The notes under the pieces: generated by a model
Told to the model about the DNA's origin: nothing
The model's database searches: none
What the model saw: the letters and a program-made list of their open reading frames with translations, nothing else
Position numbers and translations under genes: made by a program
Assembly (NCBI GenBank): GCA_964036195.1
Contig: OZ038457.1
Span: 20,177,147-20,241,146, forward strand
Length of the DNA stretch: 64,000 nt
Origin: Sphaerolaimus hirsutus
Lineage: Eukaryota > Nematoda > Chromadorea > Monhysterida > Sphaerolaimidae
Reading direction: 5' to 3'
Shown here: piece by piece, positions 1 to 12,792 of the stretch
How positions within the stretch are numbered: the stretch's first letter is position 1
Layout of the letters: each line of letters opens with the position of its first letter

Positions 1-3000
1 TATACTGCCTTCACTGGTTTTTACCCAATTGTTACAAGGTAAATACCTTATGCCCTAGCTAGTCTAGTGGTGAACAATTTTTGGTCATGACCACTGGGGT
101 TCCCAGGGTCAGCTGTGCTATTTGGTGTTGTGCCATCTGGATAATTGGATAGTTGTTCACCCTCTTTCAGCTTTCACATGCTTTTGATGGCATCACCTGC
201 ATGGAATGACGAAAATGTGCTTTAAATGTGTAGTATTTTATGAACCCATATAAAAGTTGTTTCAGTGTTTATGTAAACACGATGTCCACACTGACTTCAC
301 TGGTTTTTACCCAAGCGTATTGAGGTAAATATCATGTGCCCACTCACATGAGTTGTGGCTACATTAGACTGCCTCTAATTTTTGGATAGCAGTTGGGGTG
401 ACCAACTGCAAACATTTAATTGACTTTTTCCACTTGTTTAGGGGTCATGGTTCTGCTTAATTGCCAGGTGACTGACCCTGTGAACATTTCCAGTAGTTGC
501 ATACTTTTTAGCAGTATGCATAAACTTTGTGCCTCTAATTTTTGGATAGCAGTTGGGGTGACCAACTGCAGACATTTAATTGACCTTTTCAACTTGTTTA
601 GGGGTCATGGTTCTGCTTAATTGCCAGGTGACTGACCCTGTTAACATTTCCAGTAGTTGCATACTTTTTAGCAGCATGCATAAACTTTGTGCCTGTAGTT
701 TTTGGATAGCAGTTGGGGTGACCAACTGCAGACATTTAATTGACCTTTTCAACTTGTTTAGGGGTCATGGTTCTGCTTAATTGCCAGGTGACTGACCCTG
801 TGAACATTTCCAGTAGTTGCATACTTTTTAGCAGTATGCATAAACTTTGTGCATTCAGATACATTGACTTTGAATGTGTGATGTTTTTGAACCCATATAA
901 AAGTTGTTTCAGGCATTAGGTAAACATGGTGTCCACAACTACTTCACTGGTTTTTACCCAAGTGTATTGAGGTAAATATCATGTGCCCACTCACATGAGT
1001 TGTGGCTACATTAGACTGCCTCTAATTTTTGGATAGCAGTTGGGGTGACCAACTGCAAACATTTAATTGACTTTTTCCACTTGTTTAGGGGTCATGGTTC
1101 TGCTTAATTGCCAGGTGACTGACCCTGTGAACATTTCCAGTAGTTAAATTCTTTGGCAGTATGCTTTAACTTTGTGGTTTCAGATAGATTGACTTTGAAA
1201 GTATGGTGTTTTTTGAAACCATATAAAAGTTGTTTCAGGCAACATATCCATTCAATATGTATACCGCCTTCACTGGTTTTTACCCAATTGTTACAAGGTA
1301 AATACCTTATGCCCTAGCTAGTCTAGTGGTGAACAATTTTTGGTCATGACCACTGGGGTTCCCAGGGTCAGCTGTGCTATTTGGTGTTGTGCCATCTGGA
1401 TAATTGGATAGTTGTTCACCCTCTTTCAGCTTTCACATGCTTTTGATGGCATCACCTGCATGGAATGAAGAAAATGTGCTTTAAATGTGTAGTATTTTAT
1501 GAACCCATATAAAAGTTGTTTCAGTGTTTATGTAAACACGATGTCCACACTGACTTCACTGGTTTTTACCCAAGCGTATTGAGGTAAATATCATGTGCCC
1601 ACTCACATGAGTTGTGGCTACATTAGACTGCCTCTAATTTTTGGATAGCAGTTGGGGTGACCAACTGCAAACATTTAATTGACTTTTTCCACTTGTTTAG
1701 GGGTCATGGTTCTGCTTAATTGCCAGGTGACTGACCCTGTGAACATTTCCAGTAGTTGCATACTTTTTAGCAGTATGCATAAACTTTGTGCCTCTAATTT
1801 TTGGATAGCAGTTGGGGTGACCAACTGCAGACATTTAATTGACCTTTTCAACTTGTTTAGGGGTCATGGTTCTGCTTAATTGCCAGGTGACTGACCCTGT
1901 TAACATTTCCAGTAGTTGCATACTTTTTAGCAGTATGCATAAACTTTGTGCCTGTAGTTTTTGGATAGCAGTTGGGGTGACCAACTGCAGACATTTAATT
2001 GACCTTTTCAACTTGTTTAGGGGTCATGGTTCTGCTTAATTGCCAGGTGACTGACCCTGTGAACATTTCCAGTAGTTGCATACTTTTTAGCAGTATGCAT
2101 AAACTTTGTGCATTCAGATACATTGACTTTGAATGTGTGATGTTTTTGAACCCATATAAAAGTTGTTTCAGGCATTAGGTAAACATGGTGTCCACAACTA
2201 CTTCACTGGTTTTTACCCAAGTGTATTGAGGTAAATATCATGTGCCCACTCACATGAGTTGTGGCTACATTAGACTGCCTCTAATTTTTGGATAGCAGTT
2301 GGGGTGACCAACTGCAAACATTTAATTGACTTTTTCCACTTGTTTAGGGGTCATGGTTCTGCTTAATTGCCAGGTGACTGACCCTGTGAACATTTCCAGT
2401 AGTTAAATTCTTTGGCAGTATGCTTTAACTTTGTGGTTTCAGATAGATTGACTTTGAAAGTATGGTGTTTTTTGAAACCATATAAAAGTTGTTTCAGGCA
2501 ACATATCCATTCAATATGTATACCGCCTTCACTGGTTTTTACCCAATTGTTACAAGGTAAATACCTTATGCCCTAGCTAGTCTAGTGGTGAACAATTTTT
2601 GGTCATGACCACTGGGGTTCCCAGGGTCAGCTGTGCTATTTGGTGTTGTGCCATCTGGATAATTGGATAGTTGTTCACCCTCTTTCAGCTTTCACATGCT
2701 TTTGATGGCATCACCTGCATGGAATGAAGAAAATGTGCTTTAAATGTGTAGTATTTTATGAACCCATATAAAAGTTGTTTCAGTGTTTATGTAAACACGA
2801 TGTCCACACTGACTTCACTGGTTTTTACCCAAGCGTATTGAGGTAAATATCATGTGCCCACTCACATGAGTTGTGGCTACATTAGACTGCCTCTAATTTT
2901 TGGATAGCAGTTGGGGTGACCAACTGCAAACATTTAATTGACGTTTTCCACTTGTTTAGGGGTCATGGTTCTGCTTAATTGCCAGGTGACTGACCCTGTG

Positions 3001-6000
3001 AACATTTCCAGTAGTTGCATACTTTTTAGCAGTATGCATAAACTTTGTGCATTCAGATACATTGACTTTGAATGTGTGATGTTTTTGAACCCATATAAAA
3101 GTTGTTTCAGGCATTAGGTAGACATGGTGTCCACAACTACTTCACTGGTTTTTACCCAAGTGTATTGAGGTAAATATCATGTGCCCACTCACATGAGTTG
3201 TGGCTACATTAGACTGCCTCTAATTTTTGGATAGCAGTTGGGGTGACCAACTGCAAACATTTAATTGACATTTTCCACTTGTTTAGGGGTCATGTTTCTG
3301 CTTAATTGCCAGGTGACTGACCCTGTGAACATTTCCAGTAGTTAAATTCTTTGGCAGTATGCTTTAACTTTGTGGTTTCAGATAGATTGACTTTGAAAGT
3401 ATGGTGTTTTTTGAAACCATATAAAAGTTGTTTCAGGCAACATATCCATTCAATATGTATACCGCCTTCACTGGTTTTTCCCAATTGTTACAAGGTAAAT
3501 ACCTTATGCCCTAGCTAGTCTAGTGGTGAACAATTTTTGGTCATGACCACTGGGGTTCCCAGGGTCAGCTGTGCTTGATTGGTGTTGTGCCATCTGGGTA
3601 ATTGGATAATTGTTCACCCTCTTTCAGCTTTCACATGCTTTTGATGGCATCACCTGCATGGAATGAAGAAAATGTGCTTTAAATGTGTAGTATTTTATGA
3701 ATCCCATATAAAAGTTGTTTCAGGCATTAGGTAAACATGGTGTCCACACTGACTTCACTGGTTTTTACCCAAGCGTATTGAGGTAAATATCATGTGCCCA
3801 CTCACATGAGTTGTGGCTACATTAGACTGCCTCTAATTTTTGGATAGCAGTTGGGGTGACAAACTGCAAACATTTAATTGACGTTTTCCACTTGTTTAGG
3901 GGTCATGGTTCTGCTTAATTGCCAGGTGACTGACCCTGTGAACATTTCCAGTAGTTGCATACTTTTTAGCAGTATGCATAAACTTTGTGCATTCAGATAC
4001 ATTGACTTTGAATGTGTGATGTTTTTGAACCCATATAAAAGTTGTTTCAGGCATTAGGTAAACATGGTGTCCACAACTACTTCACTGGTTTTTACCCAAG
4101 TGTATTGAGGTAAATATCATGTGCCCACTCACATGAGTTGTGGCTACATTAGACTGCCTCTAATTTTTGGATAGCAGTTGGGGTGACCAACTGCAAACAT
4201 TTAATTGACGTTTTCCACTTGTTTAGGGTTCATGGTTCTGCTTAATTGCCAGGTGACTGACCCTGTGAACATTTCCAGTAGTTAAATTCTTTGGCAGTAT
4301 GCTTAAACTTTGTGGTTTCAGATAGATTGACTTTGAAAGTATGGTGTTTTTTGAAACCATATAAAAGTTGTTTCAGGCAACATATCCATTCAATATGTAT
4401 ACCGCCTTCACTGGTTTTTACCCAATTGTTACAAGGTAAATACCTTATGCCCTAGCTAGTCTAGTGGTGAACAATTTTTGGTCATGACCACTGGGGTTCC
4501 CAGGGTCAGCTGTGCTATTTGGTGTTGTGCCATCTGGATAATTGGATAGTTGTTCACCCTCTTTCAGCTTTCACATGCTTTTGATGGCATCACCTGCATG
4601 GAATGAAGAAAATGTGCTTTAAATGTGTAGTATTTTATGAACCCATATAAAAGTTGTTTCAGTGTCTATGTAAACACGATGTCCACACTGACTTCACTGG
4701 TTTTTACCCAAGCGTATTGAGGTAAATATCATGTGCCCACTCACATGAGTTGTGGCTACATTAGACTGCCTCTAATTTTTGGATAGCAGTTGGGGTGACC
4801 AACTGCAAACATTTAATTGGCGTTTTCCACTTGTTTAGGGGTCATGGTTCTGCTTAATTGCCAGGTGACTGACCCTGTGAACATTTCCAGTAGTTGCATA
4901 CTTTTTAGCAGTATGCATAAACTTTGTGCATTCAGTAGGGTGTCAACAAAAACTTTTTGGCGGAAAACGGAAACGGAAACGGAAAAATTTTTGAACTTGC
5001 CGGAAAACGGAAACGGAAACGGAAAAATTTTTTGCACTTGCCGGAAAACGGAAAACGGAAAAATGAAAGGCCGGAAAACGGAAACGGAAAAATTTGCTGC
5101 AATTATGCCGGAAACGGAAAAAACTTGCTGAAATTTTGCCGGAAATGGGAAAAAATTTGCAGAAATTTATCCGTAAATAAAAAAATTTGCTGAAATCTTG
5201 CTAGAAATATAAAAAATTCACATAATTATGAACCTTCATGCATGTTTGCCAGTTCGGCAACAGAAAATTGAGCTGGAAAATGAAAAAAGTTGGAAAAACA
5301 GACAATTGAGCCGGAAAACGGAAAAAAGACAGAAAAACTGAAAATTTAGCCGGAAAATGGAAAATGGGCCGGAAAAACGGAAACGGAAACGGAAAAAAAT
5401 TTGCCTACGGAAAACGGAAAGTTGACACCCTAGCATTCAGATACATTGACTTTGAATGTGTGATGTTTTTGAACCCATATAAAAGTTGTTTCAGGCATTA
5501 GGTAGACATGGTGTCCACAACTACTTCACTGGTTTTTACCCAAGTGTATTGAGGTAAATATCATGTGCCCACTCACATGAGTTGTGGCTACATTAGACTG
5601 CCTCTAATTTTTGGATAGCAGTTGGGGTGACCAACTGCAAACATTTAATTGACATTTTCCACTTGTTTAGGGGTCATGTTTCTGCTTAATTGCCAGGTGA
5701 CTGACCCTGTGAACATTTCCAGTAGTTGCATACTTTTTAGCAGTATGCATAAACTTTGTGCATTCAGATACATTGACTTTGAATGTGTGATGTTTTTGAA
5801 CCCATATAAAAGTTGTTTCAGGCATTAGGTAAACATGGTGTCCACAACTACTTCACTGGTTTTTACCCAAGTGTATTGAGGTAAATATCATGTGCCCACT
5901 CACATGAGTTGTGGCTACATTAGACTGCCTCTAATTTTTGGATAGCAGTTGGGGTGACCAACTGCAAACATTTAATTGACATTTTCCACTTGTTTAGGGG

Positions 6001-9000
6001 TCATGGTTCTGCTTAATTGCCAGGTGACTGACCCTGTGAACATTTCCAGTAGTTAAATTCTTTGGCAGTATGCTTTAACTTTGTGGTTTCAGATAGATTG
6101 ACTTTGAAAGTATGGTGTTTTTTGAAACCATATAAAAGTTGTTTCAGGCAACATATCCATTCAATATGTATACCGCCTTCACTGGTTTTTACCCAATTGT
6201 TACAAGGTAAATACCTTATGCCCTAGCTAGTCTAGTGGTGAACAATTTTTGGTCATGACCACTGGGGTTCCCAGGGTCAGCTGTGCTTGATTGGTGTTGT
6301 GCCATCTGGATAATTGGATAATTGTTCACCCTCTTTCAGCTTTCACATGCTTTTGATGGCATCACCTGCATGGAATGAAGAAAATGTGCTTTAAATGTGT
6401 AGTATTTTATGAATCCCATATAAAAGTTGTTTCAGTGTTTATGTAAACACGATGTCCACACTGACATCACTGGTTTTTACCCAAGCGTATTGAGGTAAAT
6501 ATCATGTGCCCACTCACATGAGTTGTGGCTACATTAGACTGCCTCTAATTTTTGGATAGCAGTTGGGGTGACAAACTGCAAACATTTAATTGATGTTTTC
6601 CACTTGTTTAGGGGTCATGGTTCTGCTTAATTGCCAGGTGACTGACCCTGTGAACATTTCCAGTAGTTGCATACTTTTTAGCAGTATGCATAAACTTTGT
6701 GCATTCAGATACATTGACTTTGAATGTGTGATGTTTTTGAACCCATATAAAAGTTGTTTCAGGCATTAGGTAAACATAGTGTCCACAACTACTTCACTGG
6801 TTTTTACCCAAGTGTATTGAGGTAAATATCATGTGCCCACTCACATGAGTTGTGGCTACATTAGACTGCCTCTAATTTTTGGATAGCAGTTGGGGTGACC
6901 AACCGCAAACATTTAATTGACATTTTCCACTTGTTTAGGGGTCATGGTTCTGCTTAATTGCCAGGTGACTGATCCTGTGAACATTTCCAGTAGTTGCATA
7001 CTTTTTAGCAGTATTCATAAACTTTGTGCCTCTATTTTTTGGATAGCAGTTGGGGTGACCAACTGCAGACATTTAATTGACCTTTTCAACTTGTTTAGGG
7101 GTCATGGTTCTGCTTAATTGCCAGGTGACTGACCCTGTGAACATTTCACGTAGTTGCATACTTTTTAGCAGTATGCATAAACTTTGTGCCTCTAATTTTT
7201 GGATAGCAGTTGTGGTGACCAACTGCAGACATTTAATTGACCTTTTCAACTTGTTTAGGGGTCATGGTTCTGCTTAATTGCCAGGTGACTGACCCTGTGA
7301 ACATTTCCAGTAGTTGCATACTTTTTAGCAGTATGCATAAACTTTGTGGTTTCAGATAGATTGACTTTGAAAGTATGGTGTTTTTTGAAACCATTTAAAA
7401 GTTGTTTCAGGCAACATATCCATTCAATATGTATACCACCTTCACTGGTTTTTACCCAATTGTTACAAGGTAAATACCTTATGCCCTAGCTAGTCTAGTG
7501 GTGAACAATTTTTGGTCATGACCACTGGGGTTCCCAGGGTCAGCTGTGCTTGATTGGTGTTGTGCCATCTGGATAATTGGATAATTGTTCACCCTCTTTC
7601 AGCTTTCACATGCTTTTGATGGCATCACCTGCATGGAATGAAGAAAATGTGCTTTAAATGTGTAGTATTTTATGAACCCATATAAAAGTTGTTTCAGTGT
7701 TTATGTAAACACGATGTCCACACTGACATCACTGGTTTTTACCCAAGCGTATTGAGGTAAATATCGTGTGCCCACTCACATGAGTTGTGGCTACATTAGA
7801 CTGCCTCTAATTTTTGGATAGCAGTTGGGGTGACCAACTGCAAACATTTAATTGACGTTTTCCACTTGTTTAGGGGTCATGGTTCTGCTTAATTGCCAGG
7901 TGACTGACCCTGTGAACATTTCACGTAGTTGCATACTTTTTAGCAGTATGCATAAACTTTGTGCCTCTAATTTTTGGATAGCAGTTGGGGTGACCAACTG
8001 CAGACATTTAATTGACGTTTTCCACTTCTTTAGGGGTCATGGTTCTGCTTAATTGCCAGGTGACTGACCCTGTGAACATTTCCAGTAGTTAAATTCTTTG
8101 GCAGTATGCTTAAACTTTGTGGTTTCAGATAGATTGACTTTGAAAGTATGGTGTTTTTTGAAACCATTTAAAAGTTGTTTCAGGCAACATATCCATTCAA
8201 TATGTATACCGCCTTCACTGGTTTTTACCCAATTGTTACAAGGTAAATACCTTATGCCCTAGCTAGTTTAGTGGTGAACAATTTTTGGTCATGACCACTG
8301 GGGTTCCCAGGGTCAGCTGTGCTTGATTGGTGTTGTGCCATCTGGATAATTGGATAATTGTTCACCCTCTTTCAGCTTTCACATGCTTTTGATGGCATCA
8401 CCTGCATGGAATGAAGAAAATGTGCTTTAAATGTGTAGTATTTTATGAACCCATATAAAAGTTGTTTCAGTGTTTATGTAAACACGATGTCCACACTGAC
8501 ATCACTGGTTTTTACCCAAGCGTATTGAGGTAAATATCGTGTGCCCACTCACATGAGTTGTGGCTACATTAGACTGCCTCTAATTTTTGGATAGCAGTTG
8601 GGGTGACCAACTGCAAACATTTAATTGACGTTTTCCACTTGTTTAGGGGTCATGGTTCTGCTTAATTGCCAGGTGACTGACCCTGTGAACATTTCCAGTA
8701 GTTGCATACTTTTTAGCAGTATGCATAAACTTTGTGCATTCAGATACATTGACTTTGAATGTGTGATGTTTTTGAACCCATATAAAAGTTGTTTCAGGCA
8801 ACATATCCATTCAATATGTATACTGCCTTCACTGGTTTTTACCCAATTGTTACAAGGTAAATACCTTATGCCCTAGCTAGTCTAGTGGTGAACAATTTTT
8901 GGTCATGACCACTGGGGTTCCCAGGGTCAGCTGTGCTTGATTGGTGTTGTGCCATCTGGATAATTGTTCACCTTTTTTCAGCTTTCACATGCTTTTGATG

Positions 9001-12000
9001 GCATTACCTGCATGGAATGACGAAATTGCGCTTTAAATGTGTAGTATTTTATGAACCCATATTAAAGTTGTTTCAGTGTTTATGTAAACACGATGTCCAC
9101 ACTAACTTCAGTGGTTTTTACCCAAGCGTATTGAGGTAAATATCATGTGCCCACTCACATGAGTTGTGGCTACATTAGACTGCCTCTAATTTTTGGATAG
9201 CAGTTGGGGTGACCAACTGCAGACATTTAATTGACCTTTTCCACTTGTTTAGGAGTCATGGTTCTGCTTAATTGCCAGGTGACTGACCCTGTGAACATTT
9301 CCAGTAGTTGCATACTTTTTAGCAGTATGCATAAACTTTGTGCCTCTAATTTTTGGATAGCAGTTGGGGTGACCAACTGCAGACATTTAATTGACCTTTT
9401 CCACTTGTTTAGGGGTCATGGTTCTGCTTAATTGCCAGGTGACTGACCCTGTGAACATTTCCAGTAGTTGCATACTTTTTAGCAGTATGCATAAACTTTG
9501 TGCCTCTAATTTTTGGATAGCAGTTGGGGTGACCAACTGCAGACATTTAATTGACCTTTTCCACTTGTTTAGGGGTCATGGTTCTGCTTAATTGCCAGGT
9601 GACTGACCCTGTGAACATTTCCAGTAGTTGCATACTTTTTAGCAGTATGCATAAACTTTGTGCCTCTAATTTTTGGATAGCAGTTGGGGTGACCAACTGC
9701 AGACATTTAATTGACCTTTTCCACTTGTTTAGGGGTCATGGTTCTGCTTAATTGCCAGGTGACTGACCCTGTGAACATTTCCAGTAGTTGCATACTTTTT
9801 AGCAGTATGCATAAACTTTGTGCATTCAGATACATTGACTTTGAATGTGTGATGTTTTTGAACTCATATAAAAGTTTTTTCAGGCATTAGGTAAACATGG
9901 TGTCCACAACTACTTCACTGGTTTTTACCCAAGTGTATTGAGGTAAATATCATGTGCCCACTCACATGAGTTGTGGCTACATTAGACTGCCTCTAATTTT
10001 TGGATAGCAGTTGGGGTGACCAACTGCAAACATTTAATTGACTTTTTCCACTTGTTTAGGGGTCATGAGTCTGCCTAATTGCCAGGTGACTGACCCTGTG
10101 AACATTTCCAGTAGGTAAATTCTTTGGCAGTATGCTTAAACTTTGTGGTTTCAGATAGATTGACTTTGAAAGTATGGTGTTTTTTGAAACCATATAAAAG
10201 TTGTTTCAGGCAACATATCCATTCAATATGTATACCGCCTTCACTGGTTTTACCCAATTGTTACAAGGTAAATACCTTATGCCCTAGCTAGTCTAGTGGT
10301 GAACAATTTTTGGTCATGACCACTGGGGTTCCCAGGTCAGCTGTGCTTGATTGGTGTTGTGCCATCTGGATAATTGGATAATTGTTCACCCTTTTTCAGC
10401 TTTCACATGCTTTTGATGGCATTACCTGCATGGAATGAAGAAAATGCGCTTTAAATGTGTAGTATTTTATGAACCCATATAAAAGTTGTTTCAGTGTTTA
10501 TGTAAACACGATGTCCACACTAACTTCACTGGTTTTTACCCAAGCGTATTGAGGTAAATATCATGTGCCCACTCACATGAGTTGTGGCTACATTAGACTG
10601 CCTCTAATTTTTGGATAGCAGTTGGGGTGACCAACTGCAGACATTTAATTGACCTTTTCCACTTGTTTAGGAGTCATGGTTCTGCTTAATTGCCAGGTGA
10701 CTGACCCTGTGAACATTTCCAGTAGTTGCATACTTTTTAGCAGTATGCATAAACTTTGTGCCTCTAATTTTTGGATAGCAGTTGGGGTGACCAACTGCAG
10801 ACATTTAATTGACCTTTTCCACTTGTTTAGGGGTCATGGTTCTGCTTAATTGCCAGGTGACTAACCCTGTGAACATTTCCAGTAGTTGCATACTTTTTAG
10901 CAGTATGCATAAACTTTGTGCCTCTAATTTTTGGATAGCAGTTGGGGTGACCAACTGCAGACATTTAATTGACCTTTTCCACTTGTTTAGGGGTCATGGT
11001 TCTGCTTAATTGCCAGGTGACTGACCCTGTGAACATTTCCAGTAGTTGCATACTTTTTAGCAGTATGCATAAACTTTGTGCATTCAGATACATTGACTTT
11101 GAATGTGTGATGTTTTTGAACTCATATAAAAGTTTTTTCAGGCATTAGGTAAACATGGTGTCCACAACTACTTCACTGGTTTTTACCCAAGTGTATTGAG
11201 GTAAATATCATGTGCCCACTCACATGAGTTGTGGCTACATTAGACTGCCTCTAATTTTTGGATAGCAGTTGGGGTGACCAACTGCAAACATTTAATTGAC
11301 TTTTTCCACTTGTTTAGGGGTCATGGTTCTGCCTAATTGCCAGGTGACTGACCCTGTGAACATTTCCAGTAGGTAAATTCTTTGGCAGTATGCTTAAACT
11401 TTGTGGTTTCAGATAGATTGACTTTGAAAGTATGGTGTTTTTTGAAACCATATAAAAGTTGTTTCAGGCAACATATCCATTCAATATGTATACTGCCTTC
11501 ACTGGTTTTTACCCAATTGTTACAAGGTAAATACCTTATGCCCTAGCTAGTCTAGTGGTGAACAATTTTTGGTCATGACCACTGGGGTTCCCAGGGTCAG
11601 CTGTGCTTGATTGGTGTTGTGCCATCTGGATAATTGGATAATTGTTCACCCTTTTTCAGCTTTCACATGCTTTTGATGGCATTACCTGCATGGAATGAAG
11701 AAAATGCGCTTTAAATGTGTAGTATTTTATGAACCCATATAAAAGTTGTTTCAGTGTTTATGTAAACACGATGTCCACACTAACTTCACTGGTTTTTACC
11801 CAAGCGTATTGAGGTAAATATCATGTGCCCACTCACATGAGTTGTGGCTACATTAGACTGCCTCTAATTTTTGGATAGCAGTTGGGGTGACCAACTGCAG
11901 ACATTTAATTGACCTTTTCCACTTGTTTAGGAGTCATGGTTCTGCTTAATTGTTAGGTGACTGACCCTGTGAACATTTCCAGTAGTTGCATACTTTTTAG

Positions 12001-12752
12001 CAGTATGCATAAACTTTGTGCCTCTAATTTTTGGATAGCAGTTGGGTTGACCAACTGCAGACATTTAATTGACCTTTTCAACTTGTTTAGGGGTCATGGT
12101 TCTGCTTATATGCCAGGTGACTGACCCTGTGAACATTTCCAGTAGTTGCATACTTTTTAGCAGTATGCATAAACTTTGTGCATTCAGATACATTGACTTT
12201 GAATGTGTGATGTTTTTGAACCCATATAAAAGTTGTTTCAGGCATTAGGTAAACATGGTGTCCACAACTACTTCACTGGTTTTTACCCAAGTGTATTGAG
12301 GTAAATATCATGTGCCCACTCACATGAGTTGTGGCTACATTAGACTGCCTCTAATTTTTGGATAGCAGTTGGGGTGACCAACTGCAGACATTTAATTGAC
12401 CTTTTCCACTTGTTTAGGGGTCATGGTTCTGCTTAATTGCCAGGTGACTGACCCTGTGAACATTTCCAGTAGTTGCATACTTTTTAGCAGTATGCATAAA
12501 CTTTGTGCATTCAGATAGATTGACTTTGAAAGTATAGTGTTTTTTGAAACGATATAAAAGTTGTTTCAGGCAACATATCCATTCAATATGTATACTGCCT
12601 TCACTGGTTTTTACCCATTTGTTACAAGGTAAATACCTTATGCCCTAGCTAGTCTAGTGGTGAACAATTTTTGGTCATGACCACTGGGGTTCCCAGGGTC
12701 AGCTGTGCTTGATTTGTGTGGTGCCATCTGGATAAGCAGATAATTGTTCACC
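1..12752. repeat. Higher-order satellite array of ~160 bp subunits
   Basis: The block is built from a ~160 bp subunit (typical start: TTTTTGGATAGCAGTTGGGG) embedded in longer repeats. The landmark ATACYGCCTTCACTGG recurs at 1261, 2520, 3459, 4399, 6170, 7433, 8206, 8820, 10232, 11490 and 12592. After removing one transposon insertion the spacings are about 1259, 939, 940, 1266, 1263, 773, 614, 1412, 1258 and 1102 bp, a ladder of 614 bp plus whole numbers of ~160 bp. The first two long units are almost identical. The 60-104 residue open frames in this block are the same repeat translated again and again; I see no gene. The array stops about 40 bp before the first exon of the unnamed gene, so it may lie in an intron of that gene or truncate it. 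Confidence 0.95.
4936..5432. mobile_element. hAT-type MITE with CGGAAA tandem repeats, inserted in the satellite
   Basis: The ends are inverted (TAGGGTGTCAAC ... GTTGACACCCTA). They are flanked by a perfect 8-bp target duplication, GCATTCAG, at 4928-4935 and 5433-5440. The interior is made of CGGAAAACGGAAACGGAAAC-like tandem repeats in opposite orientation on the two sides and has no transposase. Only one satellite unit carries it, so it inserted after that unit was last amplified. Eight-base duplications and this end type fit hAT; the family assignment is inferred. Confidence 0.9.
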
Positions 12753-12792
12753 ATATACCAATTATGCAATATATTATATACCAATCACGCAG

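Noticed and set aside
4813..5436. Open frames rich in ETETEK or FRFRFSG inside the satellite
   Set aside because: They come from CGGAAA tandem repeats of the MITE at 4936-5432.
420..11009. Many 66-83 residue open frames starting MTFSTCLGVMVLLNCQ
   Set aside because: They are translations of the satellite subunit, overlap each other every 160 bp and have no independent support.
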